64,000 nt of DNA from Hymenolepis diminuta (lineage: Eukaryota; Platyhelminthes; Cestoda; Cyclophyllidea; Hymenolepididae), in contig CAADRB010000118.1 in assembly GCA_900708905.1 (NCBI GenBank), positions 120,727 through 184,726 on the forward strand. Reading direction: 5' to 3'. Under the pieces are notes generated by a model, which was not told where the DNA came from, searched no databases, and saw only the letters and a list, made by a program, of their open reading frames with translations. Below are positions 13,601 through 28,600 of the stretch, one piece after another (positions within the stretch are counted from its first letter, which is position 1; each line of letters starts with the position of its first letter). The translations under genes were made by a program, and so were the position numbers.

Positions 13601-16600
13601 TAACCTCTTTAGTCAAATGTACATTTACCTATGTGTCATCGGTAAGTGGATAGGTATGGTTTTACAAAAGTAAAATCTAAAAAATATAATATCGAATTTA
13701 TTTATGCGAATTTTGTATAATTCACGCAAAATCTGGATAAAATTAGATTAAAGCATTCGCTTAATTTCTGAAGAAGACTACTGAACAGAAGATTATACAT
13801 TTTTATGTATAATAAATTGTCTGATAATAGGGTTTAACCAAAAAAAGGTTAACAAAGTCAAAGATCGTGGATTCGAATTTCACTGGAGAAAATTTAATGA
13901 ACGGGATGACAGTCATTCGACGAAAACACGTCAAAAGAAGAAAACGCTTACCCTCAATGCGCTTGTGAATCCTCGTCATCATCAGTAGAAGAAAAAGTAG
14001 CATTTAAATAAGTGTTTACAACCTCACTGTGGTATCTTAATCATTGTTTCCACAATGAAATCAGCTAAGTATTACTAATAAATCATATAATATCTCGAAA
14101 GGGTATATATCGATGGCACAGCAACCAGAGAATCAAAGGTTCGATACCCATCATAGTATTTCGGTGAATGGTTTGACCAGTCCTACTATCTAATATTAGT
14201 CAAAAGATGGCAGAATGAGAATCACTCATAATGAGATTTAAAAATTCCATTCCTCTCGCTTCTCTTTAATGCAATTTTTTAGATAAAAATATATTTACAT
14301 GCAAAAACAATATCATATTTCCAGAGTTCTTCTGTTAAGATTACTGTTAAATAAATATGAAAAATTAAATTAACAAGTTATTGTTAATTACTCATAAGGT
14401 TTACATATTTATTAAATTCTGCTAAATTGTAGGATCACTGCATTGCATAATTTTTGATAAAAGCTTACATTTAAGGTGTTTACGCGCTATTATTGAATTC
14501 TGGCTTTCGTAGGTTATTTTGGAGGCTAATTGGTTTATAACAAATACTGATTGACAATAATGCATAAACTTTCTAAATCCTCAGGTTAATTTTCAACGAA
14601 GTGTAAATAAAAATTAAATTTTTTCTTAGACTTCATGAAGTTGTTGGCATTCATCGACTGAACCATCTTTCTTGTATGTAGAGTTTAACTGAGTTATGCA
14701 ATCGCATTATACTGCACTTCCTTAAAATTTTCTTTTGATTCTGAAGCTATCCAAAGTATTCTAGAATGTTTTCAGAAATGTTGTCCTTCCATACGTCAAT
14801 TTAAGTGACATCCATACCACAATATTTACAACCCCGATTCTGGTTTTACGATAAGCAATTTAAGTGAGAGGAAACAGACAACAGTGTATCTTTACTTCAA
14901 ATTGAAATATCCCAACATAAATCTAAAGTAGTAATAAAACTTACGAGTCTTACAGCCACCTGTCGGTAGAGCAGGTACCCATGTTTTATGATGATGGTCA
15001 CAAGTGAGCATTAACTGATTCTGAAGAGTACCCAAGTTTTCTAGAATATCTTCTGCAACAGTTCCATTGATTGCTTCGATTTCAGCCGCTTTGGCGGAGG
15101 GGAAGAAGAATGTGTTGGGTGGGCAGGCGGCCTCAGCAACAGCCACAGTGGCACCGGTTGCATCGTTGTGGGTCTGCAGAGCGTACCGCACTTGACCTCC
15201 ACCTTCAAGGTCATTGGGAATTTGAGGACAATGCAGTACTGGAAAAGAATTACAAAATGCTCATTTTATTATCCATATCGACAATAATTATATATGTATA
15301 TATATGCGCCAAAAGTTTTAGCTATCCAGCCTCTGTTTGCTGAGGTCAGGAAATCATGTAAGATCATTCTGCTGTCTCAGCCTTTGAAAGTAAAAGTGAA
15401 CTGAAGTGGCAAGGACGGCCAATCGATCAATAAACACTGGATATTGTGGATAAGAGTTTGCTCAGTTTTCATGAAATTTGGATTTCGAAACGTAAACAGT
15501 GAACTGTCCATGAAGTGAATATTATACAACCCGAATACAAAACCAAATACAGTGTGACTCTTTGCAACTTCCTCAGTATCTTTTGGCTTTTTGTTAACCG
15601 ATCTTAATATACACCTACAATTAAAACCCTTTAATTTTTGGGTATTATTGCGGGTAACAATTAAAATAACTATTATCTTCAATATAAATTACACGTAAAT
15701 AATTGCGACTGACTTGGTTAACTTCTTTGCGGGAAAGTGACGTAGGACTTCGGTTTTAATTGACTGAATTGAATTCAATACATTCGGGTTTCAACTAAGT
15801 AATTTTTTTGTATTCAAAGGGTGCATTAATTATAAAAGAAATTTCAATAAGTCGATAAAACTAACCTTTGTTTATTTACTTTTGCAAATGTCCTAAAAAG
15901 ATTTCTTTAATACCACAAATGTTACACCATTTAATTTTTAGATGACGAAAATTAATTCGAGCAAAATGTGATCTTGCCAAGAATAACTTGATGATTAACA
16001 TCCTTTTCAACTGACATGAGTAAATCATTTTCAAATTTGGTGATTGCATGAAGATGCAAAATTTACGACTGTCCAAAAGCAGGCTTGATTGACTTAGAAA
16101 TCCAAACAAATTGGGGTGGAACTGGAAACGCAAACAATGATACTGAAGGCAAATGGCGCAACATCAGAGAGACCTGATTGAAATTTTGTTTCTGGCCTGA
16201 CTTTAAAATATATGAGGACTATAATTTCAGCGGAATATAACAAATGTGTATGTAAGAAAATGATTTTCATTAGTTGGAAGGTTGCTGAATACCACACAAG
16301 TAGTATGAGGGTAAACGAAGTTTTTAGATAATTTGAGCATTCGAATTTACTCCTTATTTAGTATTTCCTAGAACAGGAAGAATAATTTAACATTTCATCA
16401 TACGAAAACCGACAATTTACTTTGATGAACTTCTTTTATTGAATTTGATTAATGAACGCGACCGTTGGATCTTTTCTCTTGAGTTAATTCAAATACCTAG
16501 TATGAACTAGGTACTCTGGAATGTTAAAAGAAACATGTATTAACATGATATGGTCGACATTTCGATTTAATTATCTGGCTTATAGGCTCCAGACATCGGA

Positions 16601-19600
16601 AATATTAGCTTTCAGTCAGAAAATAAAAACATTAAATAGTAATATTTCAACTGCAGTTGACTTATATTTGAAAAATTGAGCTATATCCTTAAGTAAAAAG
16701 TGAGCAGCATGAAAAAAACAAAATTTAAGTGAGGTAAGGTTTTTTGATGCCCTTGCTTCACTCCTTACAAATGATCGTTCACGGTACTCATACCCTTATG
16801 TAGTTACAAATAAATTTATAATACATTATTATTTTCAAGAATTAGGTTTAATTTTAATATCATTTTATTCTTTATTTGCGATCTTTCAATCAGTCAAATT
16901 AAAACTGTATTAAAACCGCGACGGAGATACAAGGCATCGAATTATTTCAAATAAAATCAATAGTTCATCTGGATGACAAGTGATTTAAAAATTTTTAATA
17001 AATAGGTTTAGATCTATTTTACATGACCATTGAATAAATATTTTATTTATAATGAGAAGCTCAGTAATATTTTCTGATAATAGACAGAAAATCTTTAGGG
17101 CTAATTTTAATCTCTCTTAACATTATTAGGGAATTTAGAATTTCAAGAACAGTCCACAATAATAGAGAATCATCTTTCGCAAATTTGATGCATTTACTAT
17201 CAAGCAAAATAATCATGTACGCACTTTCAGACACTTTGAACTCCTTGTTTTCATTTGAAGATGCGGTATATAGGAATTTTTATCACTGACCTTTAATGAG
17301 TTATTGCATTCTCACTGAATTTGCATTCTCCTTTAGCTTCTTCTAACAATAATTTTTAACTTTCCCTTCGAATAAAAATAACATTATTCACTAAAACAAC
17401 AGTTATTCAAAATTGCAGATTATAGCCATACTTTATTGAAATTAGTTTAAAAACATAGAAGATGTTATAGTATAATGAATTATAACATTTTAAGCCACGT
17501 TTTTTTGTAATTAACGTATTTAAATAGTATTATTTATTTATCCTAAATGGACTTCAGTCAATTTTGCTTGGTACAAAGTTACTATACTTCACATGGTTGT
17601 AATAAAATACGAAGAAATTAAAGTGGTATGACTAACCATTCAATTAGATCAAATAGATACCAGTCTCACAATATCGTTAGCGTGGTATCAAAAAATGAAA
17701 TATGAGCTGCTGAACATTTGGATATTATGAGGTAAATTAAATATTTATGGGGAAGTGGTCAACTCAACGCCTCCAGAATCCAGATAAAGTAAGACTCTTA
17801 ACATCCTAACTTAATTATATACTCCTTTTCTACCCACATTTCAACCTTCCTGAACTACTTCGCTTCTTGACATTTTCAAGTGCTGTCCATGATTGAAACG
17901 TGTAGATTTTTGCATTGTCTTGAGTAATATTAATACAGCTGTTGCTATCTGAAAATGTGCCGAGGTAATGTGAGTAACTTTTTAAATTCATCACCTGGTC
18001 AAGTAATTCTGAATACTGCGAACACAAACTATTACTGAAAAATCAAGTTTAGACCTTATTTGCTTCACTGAACAAACTTTTTAAATTAAAATTAGGCAAT
18101 CCGAGAAAATCAGAAATAAGAAGAAATGAGATCATCTTGAGTCCCTAAATTGTTCTCCTCTTCTATTTAAATCTCTCTCATATATTCTATATTCGAATCA
18201 ACTTACTGCTCTTTTTTTATACGCTTTCTCACAAATATAATTTATATAAATTATTTTACTACTAACAATAACGATAGCAAGATAATAAAATTATTAAAGT
18301 TAAAAATACAACGATCGATTTATATGATTGCGTTCAGAAATTTATTGTTTATTTAAACTTAACTCGGGAAATTCTAAAGAATAGTATTATTATCAGTTCA
18401 ATAAAATGCATTGAAAACTTACAAATATATTCAAAGAGAAGACCTTTGACCCATCCATGATGCCCCATCTCCAATTCATTCCTTACTCCCAAGTGGGATA
18501 TCGGTCCCCCTCCCAACTGCAAGTTAATCATAACTTCAATCGACGTGAAGTTATAGATCGGTCCAAACACCATTATTGGACTATTCAGCGGTGCTGTAGC
18601 CAGCCCATAGTACAATTCCCCTTGCTCCTCCTCATCACTGCTCGTGAAATCAGGTCTGAATACTTCCGTCGTGATGTTGGTTTGAGCATAAGGGCAAACC
18701 TCAAGACGCAGACGACGCTGATAGGAGGAAGTGATGTCGAGGCGAAGAAAGTCTGTTAGGCAGCCTTCGCCATCCGAGTTGGCCGGGCAGTGGAAGGCTG
18801 GAGATGGTGGATGTAGACCTCCTTTGGAGGCCGGTGTCTGAAGAGAGTTGGAGTCGAGAGATAAGGAAGATTCTTGATAATCATCCACTGCTGAAAATAA
18901 AAATGCATGTATAGAATAATAAATAATGTGGGTGAATCTAAATCTAGATGCTTTGTTAAAACATCTCATACAGACTCTATAAGCTAAAGAAATAGGGGGC
19001 ATGACCAATCTATCATGATCAAAAAACCAAGATGATACTATTTTGAATAATTTTAACGTTCTTGTATTTCAGCGGGCACGGCTATACATATATTAACATA
19101 GACTAAATAATTATATTCATTCGCCTTTGATCAGTAAATCAAGTTCATAAGACAGGGACAGCTGAACAATTCTCAAATCAAGACTAAATGTATTCTTTTA
19201 AGATACACGCATGTTCACTGAAAAAGAACAAATCCATAATGATATGAGTAAAAGAAGAAAAGGCAGCCACTTGATTTCCCGTTTGACTATGATAAGTTCA
19301 TTTGAGTCTGGCTTTACAAATAATGCTGTTTCTGTGAGTGCACTAAGAGAAAATGCACGAAATCTGTAAATGCTGAGTTAAAATTTCCCGAAATTCAACT
19401 TTATTGCTTACTTATAAACGCAAAATGTAAAGCCTATATGAAACGCCAATCAACGAGAATTAAGAAATGCAAAATGTAAACATTTCAACAAAAACACCAT
19501 GCACACTTGATTAATTTAACTTAATCTTCTTATACTTAACCGCAGCCTTTTTTCGTTTCTAGGACTGCACATTTTGCATCAAAATTGGTTGAATATGTTT

Positions 19601-22600
19601 AATTTAACCCCGTAAACTTTCACTTAATGCGTTAATTTAAGGTGAAACTATAGAAACTAGCTTTATGAATTTTAAAGATGATTAGAATTTGGACCTTTTC
19701 AAGAAAACCCAAAGTATACTTATTAAAACAAGCAGGCCAAAAGGGAATGAACTGCATTTTCTACTTATTGCATATCTTCAATGAGTAACAAATAATTCAA
19801 ATTAAATATAGACACAAAAAGGGTATTTAAATAAAAGGAACAAAAGGAAGAATTTTAAAGTTTCCTTAGTGAAAAATAGCTAATTTAAAGTGAAAATAAA
19901 GTATGAGGAAAATCGAACATAGTTTTCGTTTTGTAATAAAAGAATTTCAATTTCACAATAGTTTCATTATTACGACCTACAGAATTTGCAGAATTATGAT
20001 AAACACAGTAAAACAAATTCTTCTTCGTGCTGTGAATATGAGTCAGAATTAAAGAAAAATTCTCACAAATATTTTTTTGTGAATACCACAAATTTTTGAC
20101 CTGATGCGTGTTTATATTACTCCCATTAAAAAGGTGACTTGGTTGCGAAAGAAAGCGTTCAAACTTGTTTTTGAGTCACGATTTCTTGTCGCAGAAAACC
20201 CGACAACTTCAGAAATGTCGTCCACACCGGGATGTCTCAGCCGTTGACTTTGACTGTCTCATCATAACAACCAAAAGTGCATATTGTCCCTTTTTATAGT
20301 ATTTAGTTTTTGTCGGCTTGCAAAAGTATGAATAATTGCAAAAAAGCTTTTTATTACATTTGCCGCATAGAGCACGGTTTTTTTCTCGACATTTTAAATT
20401 ACATTAATCATTTAAATTAATGAAAGGGTGCACATAAGATAAGAATGATAGAGATTTTCATATCCTGTTCGTATTTTGCAAATTCTACCATTAGAAAGTA
20501 ATCATTATTAATAACCTACTATTATAACAAATGTAAACGGAGACGCCTAAAAGATGCATTCAATTTCACATTAAAATAACGTAGATTACTAAATGTTGCA
20601 AAATCAAGGGAAATAACTTTCATTGGTCCTTAGACAAAGGATTTAAATCTCGTCAAAACCCGAATTCAAAATAGATTTAGTGGATATTGTCCATATTTGT
20701 AAATTCAGAGATCAGAAGCATCCGACACTTAACTCCAACTGATTTTGAAAGTGACAAGTCATAAAGTTCCAATCTGTTAATAATGTATAAGCCAAAGATT
20801 TACCATTTTTGGATTTTTTTAAATTCCACCTGATATCTTTTAACGGAAACACACATGATATCACTAAAAATTATGTAATAACTTGGATTAGATGGTTTTC
20901 TTCAAGAACCACAAAAAACTAAAAAAACTTAAACGAAAACAAATGAACATGCAAGAACGAAAGCCAACTACATTAGAATGGAGCGAAATGGCGATAATAA
21001 GCATTTAAAGGAAACAGATAACTAGTACTCATATATTTAACTTTCACTTCACATACTTGGATTCGTATTTAAGGCTTTCTCCACATGCAACAATATGGAC
21101 GTTCAAATTTTGATCAATTATTTAGGGCTGCATGAGAAATGTATATTTTTTTAGGAAACTCGAATAAAAGAAGACAATTTGTCTTTTATAGATGTAAAAA
21201 CAGCCTAAATTGATCACTGTCATTATTCTGATTAATAAATCATGTTACACATTCACGTCTAATTAACTCTTTAACAGCTAATTGGAGTAACAAATTTAAT
21301 AATTTTTATTCACGTCGAAAAATTGACTTTTGACGTGCTTATTTGAGTATCAGAACACCATCGATTTAATTAATAGCCATTGTTAGGGCATTCGCAAAAA
21401 TACTGATACAAGCGAATTTACGATAATTAAAGTTGTCATTTCCTCAAATATAATTCATCCGGTTACTGAGATAAATGACGAACTGAATTTATTTTTCCAA
21501 TCCTGGATTAGTAGCAAGTATTGATTTACCCACCGAGAGCGTAATTAGTGGGACTTATTAGGGTTCCATCAATCGGTCACATCTGGGAGGTTGAAACACA
21601 TTCCCATAACTCAAAATTAATCGATTAAATGAGTCATCGCTTAAATTTCAATACTGGCGAGCAAACAAAGAAGTGGCATACTTTTATTACACTTTTCAAT
21701 CTAACTCCAAATTTAGAAAATTCCTTCTCCCAATTTACTAAATTAGTTAGATTTCAGCACTCAATTACAGTTCAATGCGATCCCAGTAGATTGGTTTGTC
21801 ATTAAATAGTTCATTTAGTACACAAGTGGAAAGGCAATGACTTAGTTAAAAACGTGTCCTTCAAACTAAAAAGTAATTTCAATGCTTTTTAATACATTAT
21901 CTCATCAATGAAATTATTCATAGACACATACGGATAAGTTTACTTGGATTTCTTGAGACACCTCATGAACTGATAAAATCTGTGATGAAAACCCGCTATT
22001 TCGCGTATTTTCAGACTTTTTATAAAACTTTTATGAAGGATTTCCCAAAATTTCTTAATATCTTTAAGTAATATTAACTTAATTCGTTGTGATTAAAAAT
22101 GATGTTTACATCTTTGCGTTTACTTAAACTTTTTTCGCACGTTTAAGTTGGAGATTATTGATCAGTGATTTGTACTCACCGCTTTTCGTGGTGTACTCAG
22201 ATTTTGCCTGCAAAATCTTACGACACGAGGTTTTGGTGCGGTCGCTCGACTCTCAAGCTCTTCATCGTTCCTCACATTATTCCTCTATCTTTTCTTCATT
22301 TTCCAGTCTCCCTCGTTCTCTCGCGTTTTCATTGCAGTAACATAATTGGGCTCACTCTCAACTCTTGGCTTTCTAATTTTAAAATTATGACTACCCGTTG
22401 TTTGTGAAAACTTATGCATAAGACGTAGCTGAAGGCCGTTAATCTTAGCTCTAAAATTCATTTAAATTGTGCAATTCACAGGCGCAGCAAGAAGCTGATT
22501 TATGTGTGTATAATTTTCCTAATGACAATAAATCACATACTTTTTGCAACTATTTGATTGGCTTTTAAATCGAGATAGACTATATTTGAGTCATTCGTGA

Positions 22601-25600
22601 AATTAATTTGTAAAGACAGATTGTTGGGAATAAGCCTGAGTTGAGGAATATTGGTTACATTAATGGAAACTTGATGGATTTGAACTAATTTCTCTGGGAA
22701 AAATTTAAACTCATTCAGGATCCTCAAAGATATGATTATATTACAACTTACCATTCCAAATCATTTGAATGTTCTCTTTCATAACAAAAAGTGGTCACTG
22801 ATAATAGAATCACAGTTAATGAGTGGAGTTATGAAGAAAGGTTATTTGTGTAACCCTTAGTGGGCTCTGTTATGTTAAAAAAATTTTGCTAATATCAGCT
22901 AATTATTAGCTAGTTGGAGAAACAACTTTACACAGATTTTATGAACATCCATTCAAGAAACTCTGAAAAAAGCAAACATAAATCCAATCAGGAACCTTTC
23001 GGTCAAACCCCTAAAATTGAACTTTAATCATTTGGGACAATACTCAGTAAAAAAGAACGACTTGATAAATCCAGATTTCAAATGAAGTCAAGTCCTTTTG
23101 AGATCTTAACCGTATTCCCTGCTTCTACCAACCCTTCTCCCACACTCCTTATGGGAATATCCCGCTGTTTTCCGAAATTTAAAATTTAAATTTTGGTGAC
23201 ATAAAATAATGAAGCTCATGACAAAACTACTGCCAGTTCCATATAATTTAAGTCTATCAGTAAGCCATATCGCATAGGTTGCAGTTTTAATTAAATTAAA
23301 CGGAATGGAATACCAAAACTCGAACGACGTTGTTGTAAAGGATATAAAATGCGTAGCCATACAATGGCGACGACTCCGAATACCACAGTCTACGACTTAT
23401 GACTTATAACTCAATATATCATCTGCACTATCAAGGTCATTTAAAGTTTATTAAATATATATTTATAGTACACTCATTTTTATTACCGATAAAGAACCAC
23501 TTATAAGCTGGTCTAAATAACTCATTTGAATTCTATTAAATCAATATTAATTACCTAATTAGGAAACCGTATAAGACGGCCGATGGGAACCAGAAGTGCA
23601 CATTTTCTTTACTTCTTGCAGGTTTCTTTTCTGGGGGTACTGAGCTATTTGATTTATTTTCTTTCAAGAACAAGAATGAAGTCTAACCAGACGGCTAATC
23701 AAGCCCAAGTATCTAAACCTTCGAATAACGAATTGTAATTGCAGAACAATTAAGCCAACTTTTGAGCTGCAGAACTTCTGAATTCTTCCTGCAGGATCTG
23801 GAAAACTATATTCAGAGCATTACCTCAGTATACACCTAGCAATATTATAGTGAAAAGTCTAGATTACATCACTAGCTACATGTCGTTACATTAACAGCCC
23901 AAGATTATGTCATTCGAAGTCTTTTCTGAGTAAAATTCTCCATCACTACATAGATGAAGCTTTCAATATGATGTACAATGACGCCTTATAGCAGACGCTT
24001 AAATTATCAATCGAAAGCTAAAGTGCCTTCACTTAGGATTTAGAACAAAGTCAATCAAATTCCGTTCTGGCCATTACTTAACTCTGGAGAAGCTTCGTTA
24101 GGCCCGCGATAGCAAATGACCAAATACGATAATGGTAAATGATCACAAAAGGTTAATTTGAAGTCTACAGTACTGTAAGTAGGCGATTGTTTTGAAATCT
24201 CCAAATTCCAGGAAAGGTGGGAAAAGCATTATAAATGACAATGCCATTCGTAAATCTACTTAAATAACGAAGACCGGTTAGAAAAAATTAAATTTGACAT
24301 GCCTCTACCCTCTTTCAATTTTGTAGATATGGCTTCTCAAGTGGCTTGAATAGACTTATTTCTATTCTTGAAATTGGATTAAACGTTTATCTTGAAAAAG
24401 AGCCCATTATAACTCTCCAAGGAGTAAAAAGTCTAAGCGTAAGTTATCAGCGTAACTGGTGTAGACGTAACAGAATAAAGAGATTTCAAGGGTTAATTAG
24501 CAAAAACGGTCGTAATTTCAATTACTGGATTGATTTAATAACTGATAAAAACTATACAAATTGTATAATGGCATGAAAAGCATGCAAATTTGATATTTTA
24601 ATGAGAATGACCTATTAATTTAAGTGATGACTTGTTTTCATCAATCTTGAAGGGATTTCAAGTTCTAGGGAAAGGTTTACAATGCCCATAACTGCTCCAC
24701 TAAGAATATCAATCATTAGAACATTAATTTGGAATAAAATAACATATTTTAATTTTTACAAATCCATCACAAATAGTTAAAATGCATTTGATTATTTTCG
24801 TGTCTTCGTAAATTGATTCCCTTTGTTGATCAACGAAAAAATAAACGATTTTCAATTAAAAACAAATCTAAACATCCGCACCCAGCTTACTTACAAAGTT
24901 CGAGGAAGGAATATGAACAGTTAAATTTCAAATCCTAAGGTTTAAAAAAAACAAATCCTATTTTTTATAATTAGATTTCATATTTTACTACAAATTTCTT
25001 AGCCGATTGAATAAGAATTGAAACAAGCTTTTTATCTTTTAACAAACCAAAAGTTGGAAATAAAAAATGGATAAAGATTTGCTCATAACTCTCTAATAAT
25101 AGATTCTGGTTTTCACGGAGAATGCACAGTTAGAATTGTTGGATTAAGAAGTTCTTTGGTAACTTTGCAGTCAATAAGTTATTGCATCAAATTGTAATAC
25201 TCTGAATTTTCGCTTCAATTCTTAACTGCGTTTGTCCACAAATAATCTATGTTTGGGGAAATTATTGAAAAGAAGCAAATTTGTTCGATCAAGAAGAAAA
25301 AGGAGGAAGAGAAAACTCAACTAAAAAACTAACAATTAACCACAAGTGATAAAAGTGCCAACGGATGTTGATAAATTTTTACTTGAGTGATGAGCAAGAT
25401 TCGAGTGCACATCTTGGAATTCTATTCCTGCAAATTTCAATTTTATAGCTATACATCCGCCTATTTAACTAGTATAACAGTAAGTAGCTGACATCAAATT
25501 AGCAGCTTTTTGCTACTATAAGATCGCGTAACCAGACACTCAATTTCATCAACAGATAAGCATGGTTCGAGCATCACGGATATAAACTTTCACAAAAAAA

Positions 25601-28600
25601 TCCTTAAACTATGAAACACGACTTAGTAAAATATACCTATTTTATAAAAAGAAAAAGAGCTTGGTTATTACCTAATTTGATTCACCCCTTATTTGACTAT
25701 TTTGTTAAACTCGTGATTAAAAATTTTAAATTTTGCTTTGTCAAGGATAATAATAATTAATTTAAATAGGTGTACATCCGACAGCTTTAGACCTTACCTT
25801 TAAGAATTGAAGAAGCTATACAATCATGCCCTTTACAACAGTAATGAATTACAATTCCCGTTTTGCCATGAGCTCCAAATCTGTCATGTCAAAATGGCAA
25901 GGTTCTCATCAAAATGTGAATACCAGTTCAATCAACTCAATTTTTCCGTCGGTTCGCAGGTGTCTCGATTTTTCATGTCCTCTGATTGAATAACTTCCAC
26001 ATATGTGTGCATCACATAAACGAGGAGGTGTGCACTAATTGGCAAGATAACACAAAGGCCTTGTTATTCGGTACTTAGTGGAACTTTCACTTGCTGCAAT
26101 AACACGTGAGATAACATTGCGAAAATAGAGTTGTTTGAATTACGTTGATCCATTGTATAAGTTATTGGCTCATTTTTGCCATGCACGTGTGCGACTAAAG
26201 AATGATATGTGAAAGGGGCCCAGGTGAAATAGACTTTTGAGATGAGCTGGCAACTTCACGATTAACTGGAGGAGATTACAGGTGGGTAAATAATTAAAAT
26301 GACGTCTTAAAAATCTCATAAATAGAAGGCTAATATGAAATAGCTTACTCTCGTAGTTTCTATACCTTGGATTATACGTGAAAAGTTCTGCAAATCATGC
26401 CTCAAAAAGAGCACAAATCAGACACACTCAATCAACCGAGATGTTCCATTAATAAATTATACCTGCAGCTAAATGGAGAACAATTTTCAAATAATTGGAC
26501 TGGTAAATAAGTAAAAATAAGTATCGATCAACTTTTAAAATACTTACTACGTTAATAAGAGATCTAATATAAGCTATCGGAACAAGTTGTGGATATTCAA
26601 TATAAACGATTTAGAAAGCAATCAGTATTCTATGCCATTTCTATTTAAAAGCTTTTAAATAAATCGCAAAAAAGATTGACTGCCTGAAATATACCCGAAT
26701 ATACGGAGAAAGTGAGAACAAAAAGTATTACTGGCCAGTGAATCTTGGATTAAAGTTCCTTATTTTAAACTTCTTATTATAGTATTCATGATTCATTGAA
26801 ATTGGCCTTAGGTCATGAGAATAACCGGATAAAGTGATATTTTTTGTGAAAAATTGAGGACTTCAGAATCAAGAATTGAGAAAAGATGATGTGCGAAATA
26901 TTCAAAGAAGGAATATTAAATCAATTAATATACTGAAGCAGGTGAAGATATTGTCAATATTTGAATTGCATCAAAATTAATGCTATACAAATTCAGCTAC
27001 AGTTCAATCCAGTTAGTCGTTATTAAAAGGAGTCAGAAGTAGTGAGTAGACCTTAAAACTAGTATAACGATTATATAATCTCACAATAGATTTTGCTTTG
27101 GGTTTATACCAAATCAGAACACTTTGACTAGCATAAACTACAAATTTTTTGATTATATTAAAGAAAAGTCAAATCTAATGAATATGGTCACCCTCGTACT
27201 TCAATCTACTGATTGAATTGTGATTATTTATAGGCTCTCTAAATATAAACTATCGCACAATTTATTATCTGCCTTAATTAGACAGTCAGAAATTTGGGAA
27301 CTAGATCACGAATATCAAATATCGGTGTAATAAAAACATGCACACCTGAAATTTTCTTTCCATCTTTATATTAGATGCCCTCCGCGGTCTTTAAAGATAA
27401 ATTTCTTTTGACAACTCAACTATTCCTCGTGTTAAGAAGGGTCTTCATATTAACCTTTAGTTTAGCCATGGCTAATAATAAAAACTTCAAAATCTAAGAC
27501 ACTGAAATTACCAAATTTTAGATAAATATTAGTTGGAATGATTTAAATAATTACCTCATTAAGAATTAAGCTTATTTATTATTTAAAAGTATTTTTGGTC
27601 GTTTGCTTATGTTATGTTAGAATAGATTATTCTCCTGAGCATAAAGAATTACTAAAATAAATGCCTAAGTTCCAAAGTCATATAATGAAATGCTAAGTAA
27701 AGCTTATGTCTATCAACCAACTAACCGTTTACTAATATTCACAGTCTAGCACTCAGGAAAATCCGGTTTTAGTTAAATTTTCCTAATCTGTGTCAAAATT
27801 TCTCATACTTTCTACTGCTGTTTACTTTTTTTCTTGTTAGTACGGCATTCAGGAGGCAGAACCATTAGCATAATGCCACATAGTGCGCTAAAGTAAAAAA
27901 CTTCGACACCACCAACTGCATCTCAGAAGCTCATAGAAGTTGATTAGATTAACTCAACTCAATTCAGTCAATCTTCTTTCTCACATTCTCTCACTTTGCC
28001 GGGTTAGAAGGTCAGGTATCACTGCCAAAATGAAAGCCTGAAAATCAACCTTTTTATCTTAATTGAAGTTCTAATTGAGTGAAAAAGGAGACTGAGTGGC
28101 TAATGACAGTATGTAATTTGATCTCATTCGAACCTCTTAGTCACTTATATTAGGTAAAGATACCGCACATGCATTCGATTTTGATATTTCAGGAAAGAGA
28201 TACTCTTAGATCATGCCTTCTTTAGTCGAATTAAGGAATACTTTTACGTCCTCTTTTACTGAAATTGAAAAAATGAAGTTATTAGTGTTTTATATGTCGA
28301 TCATATTCTAACGTGCTAGCCGTTCACTTGACTAATGTAATTTTTAATCAAAGAAGCATAAAAACTTTGATAGTTATAAAATTCTTTCTTTTCAAAGAAG
28401 AATTTCGGCACCTAAAGTCAGTAACTAAAATATTGTTTTTCCTCAAGAAAGTCTAAATTGCACTAATTGCACTATTTATCCCATCGATTTTCTAAAGCAA
28501 TTTTTTCCACCAAGAAACTGAATCCAAATACCATTGATTAGAGTTGCTCTTTGTATAAACTGCCATATTGTAAGAGTTAATTGTTGACAGTACCGTAGAT

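Noticed and set aside
22746..22791. Possible extra exon of the lectin/sushi gene upstream of exon 4
   Set aside because: It has a good donor and an AG acceptor, but its 46-nt length shifts the frame and creates a stop when joined to exon 4.
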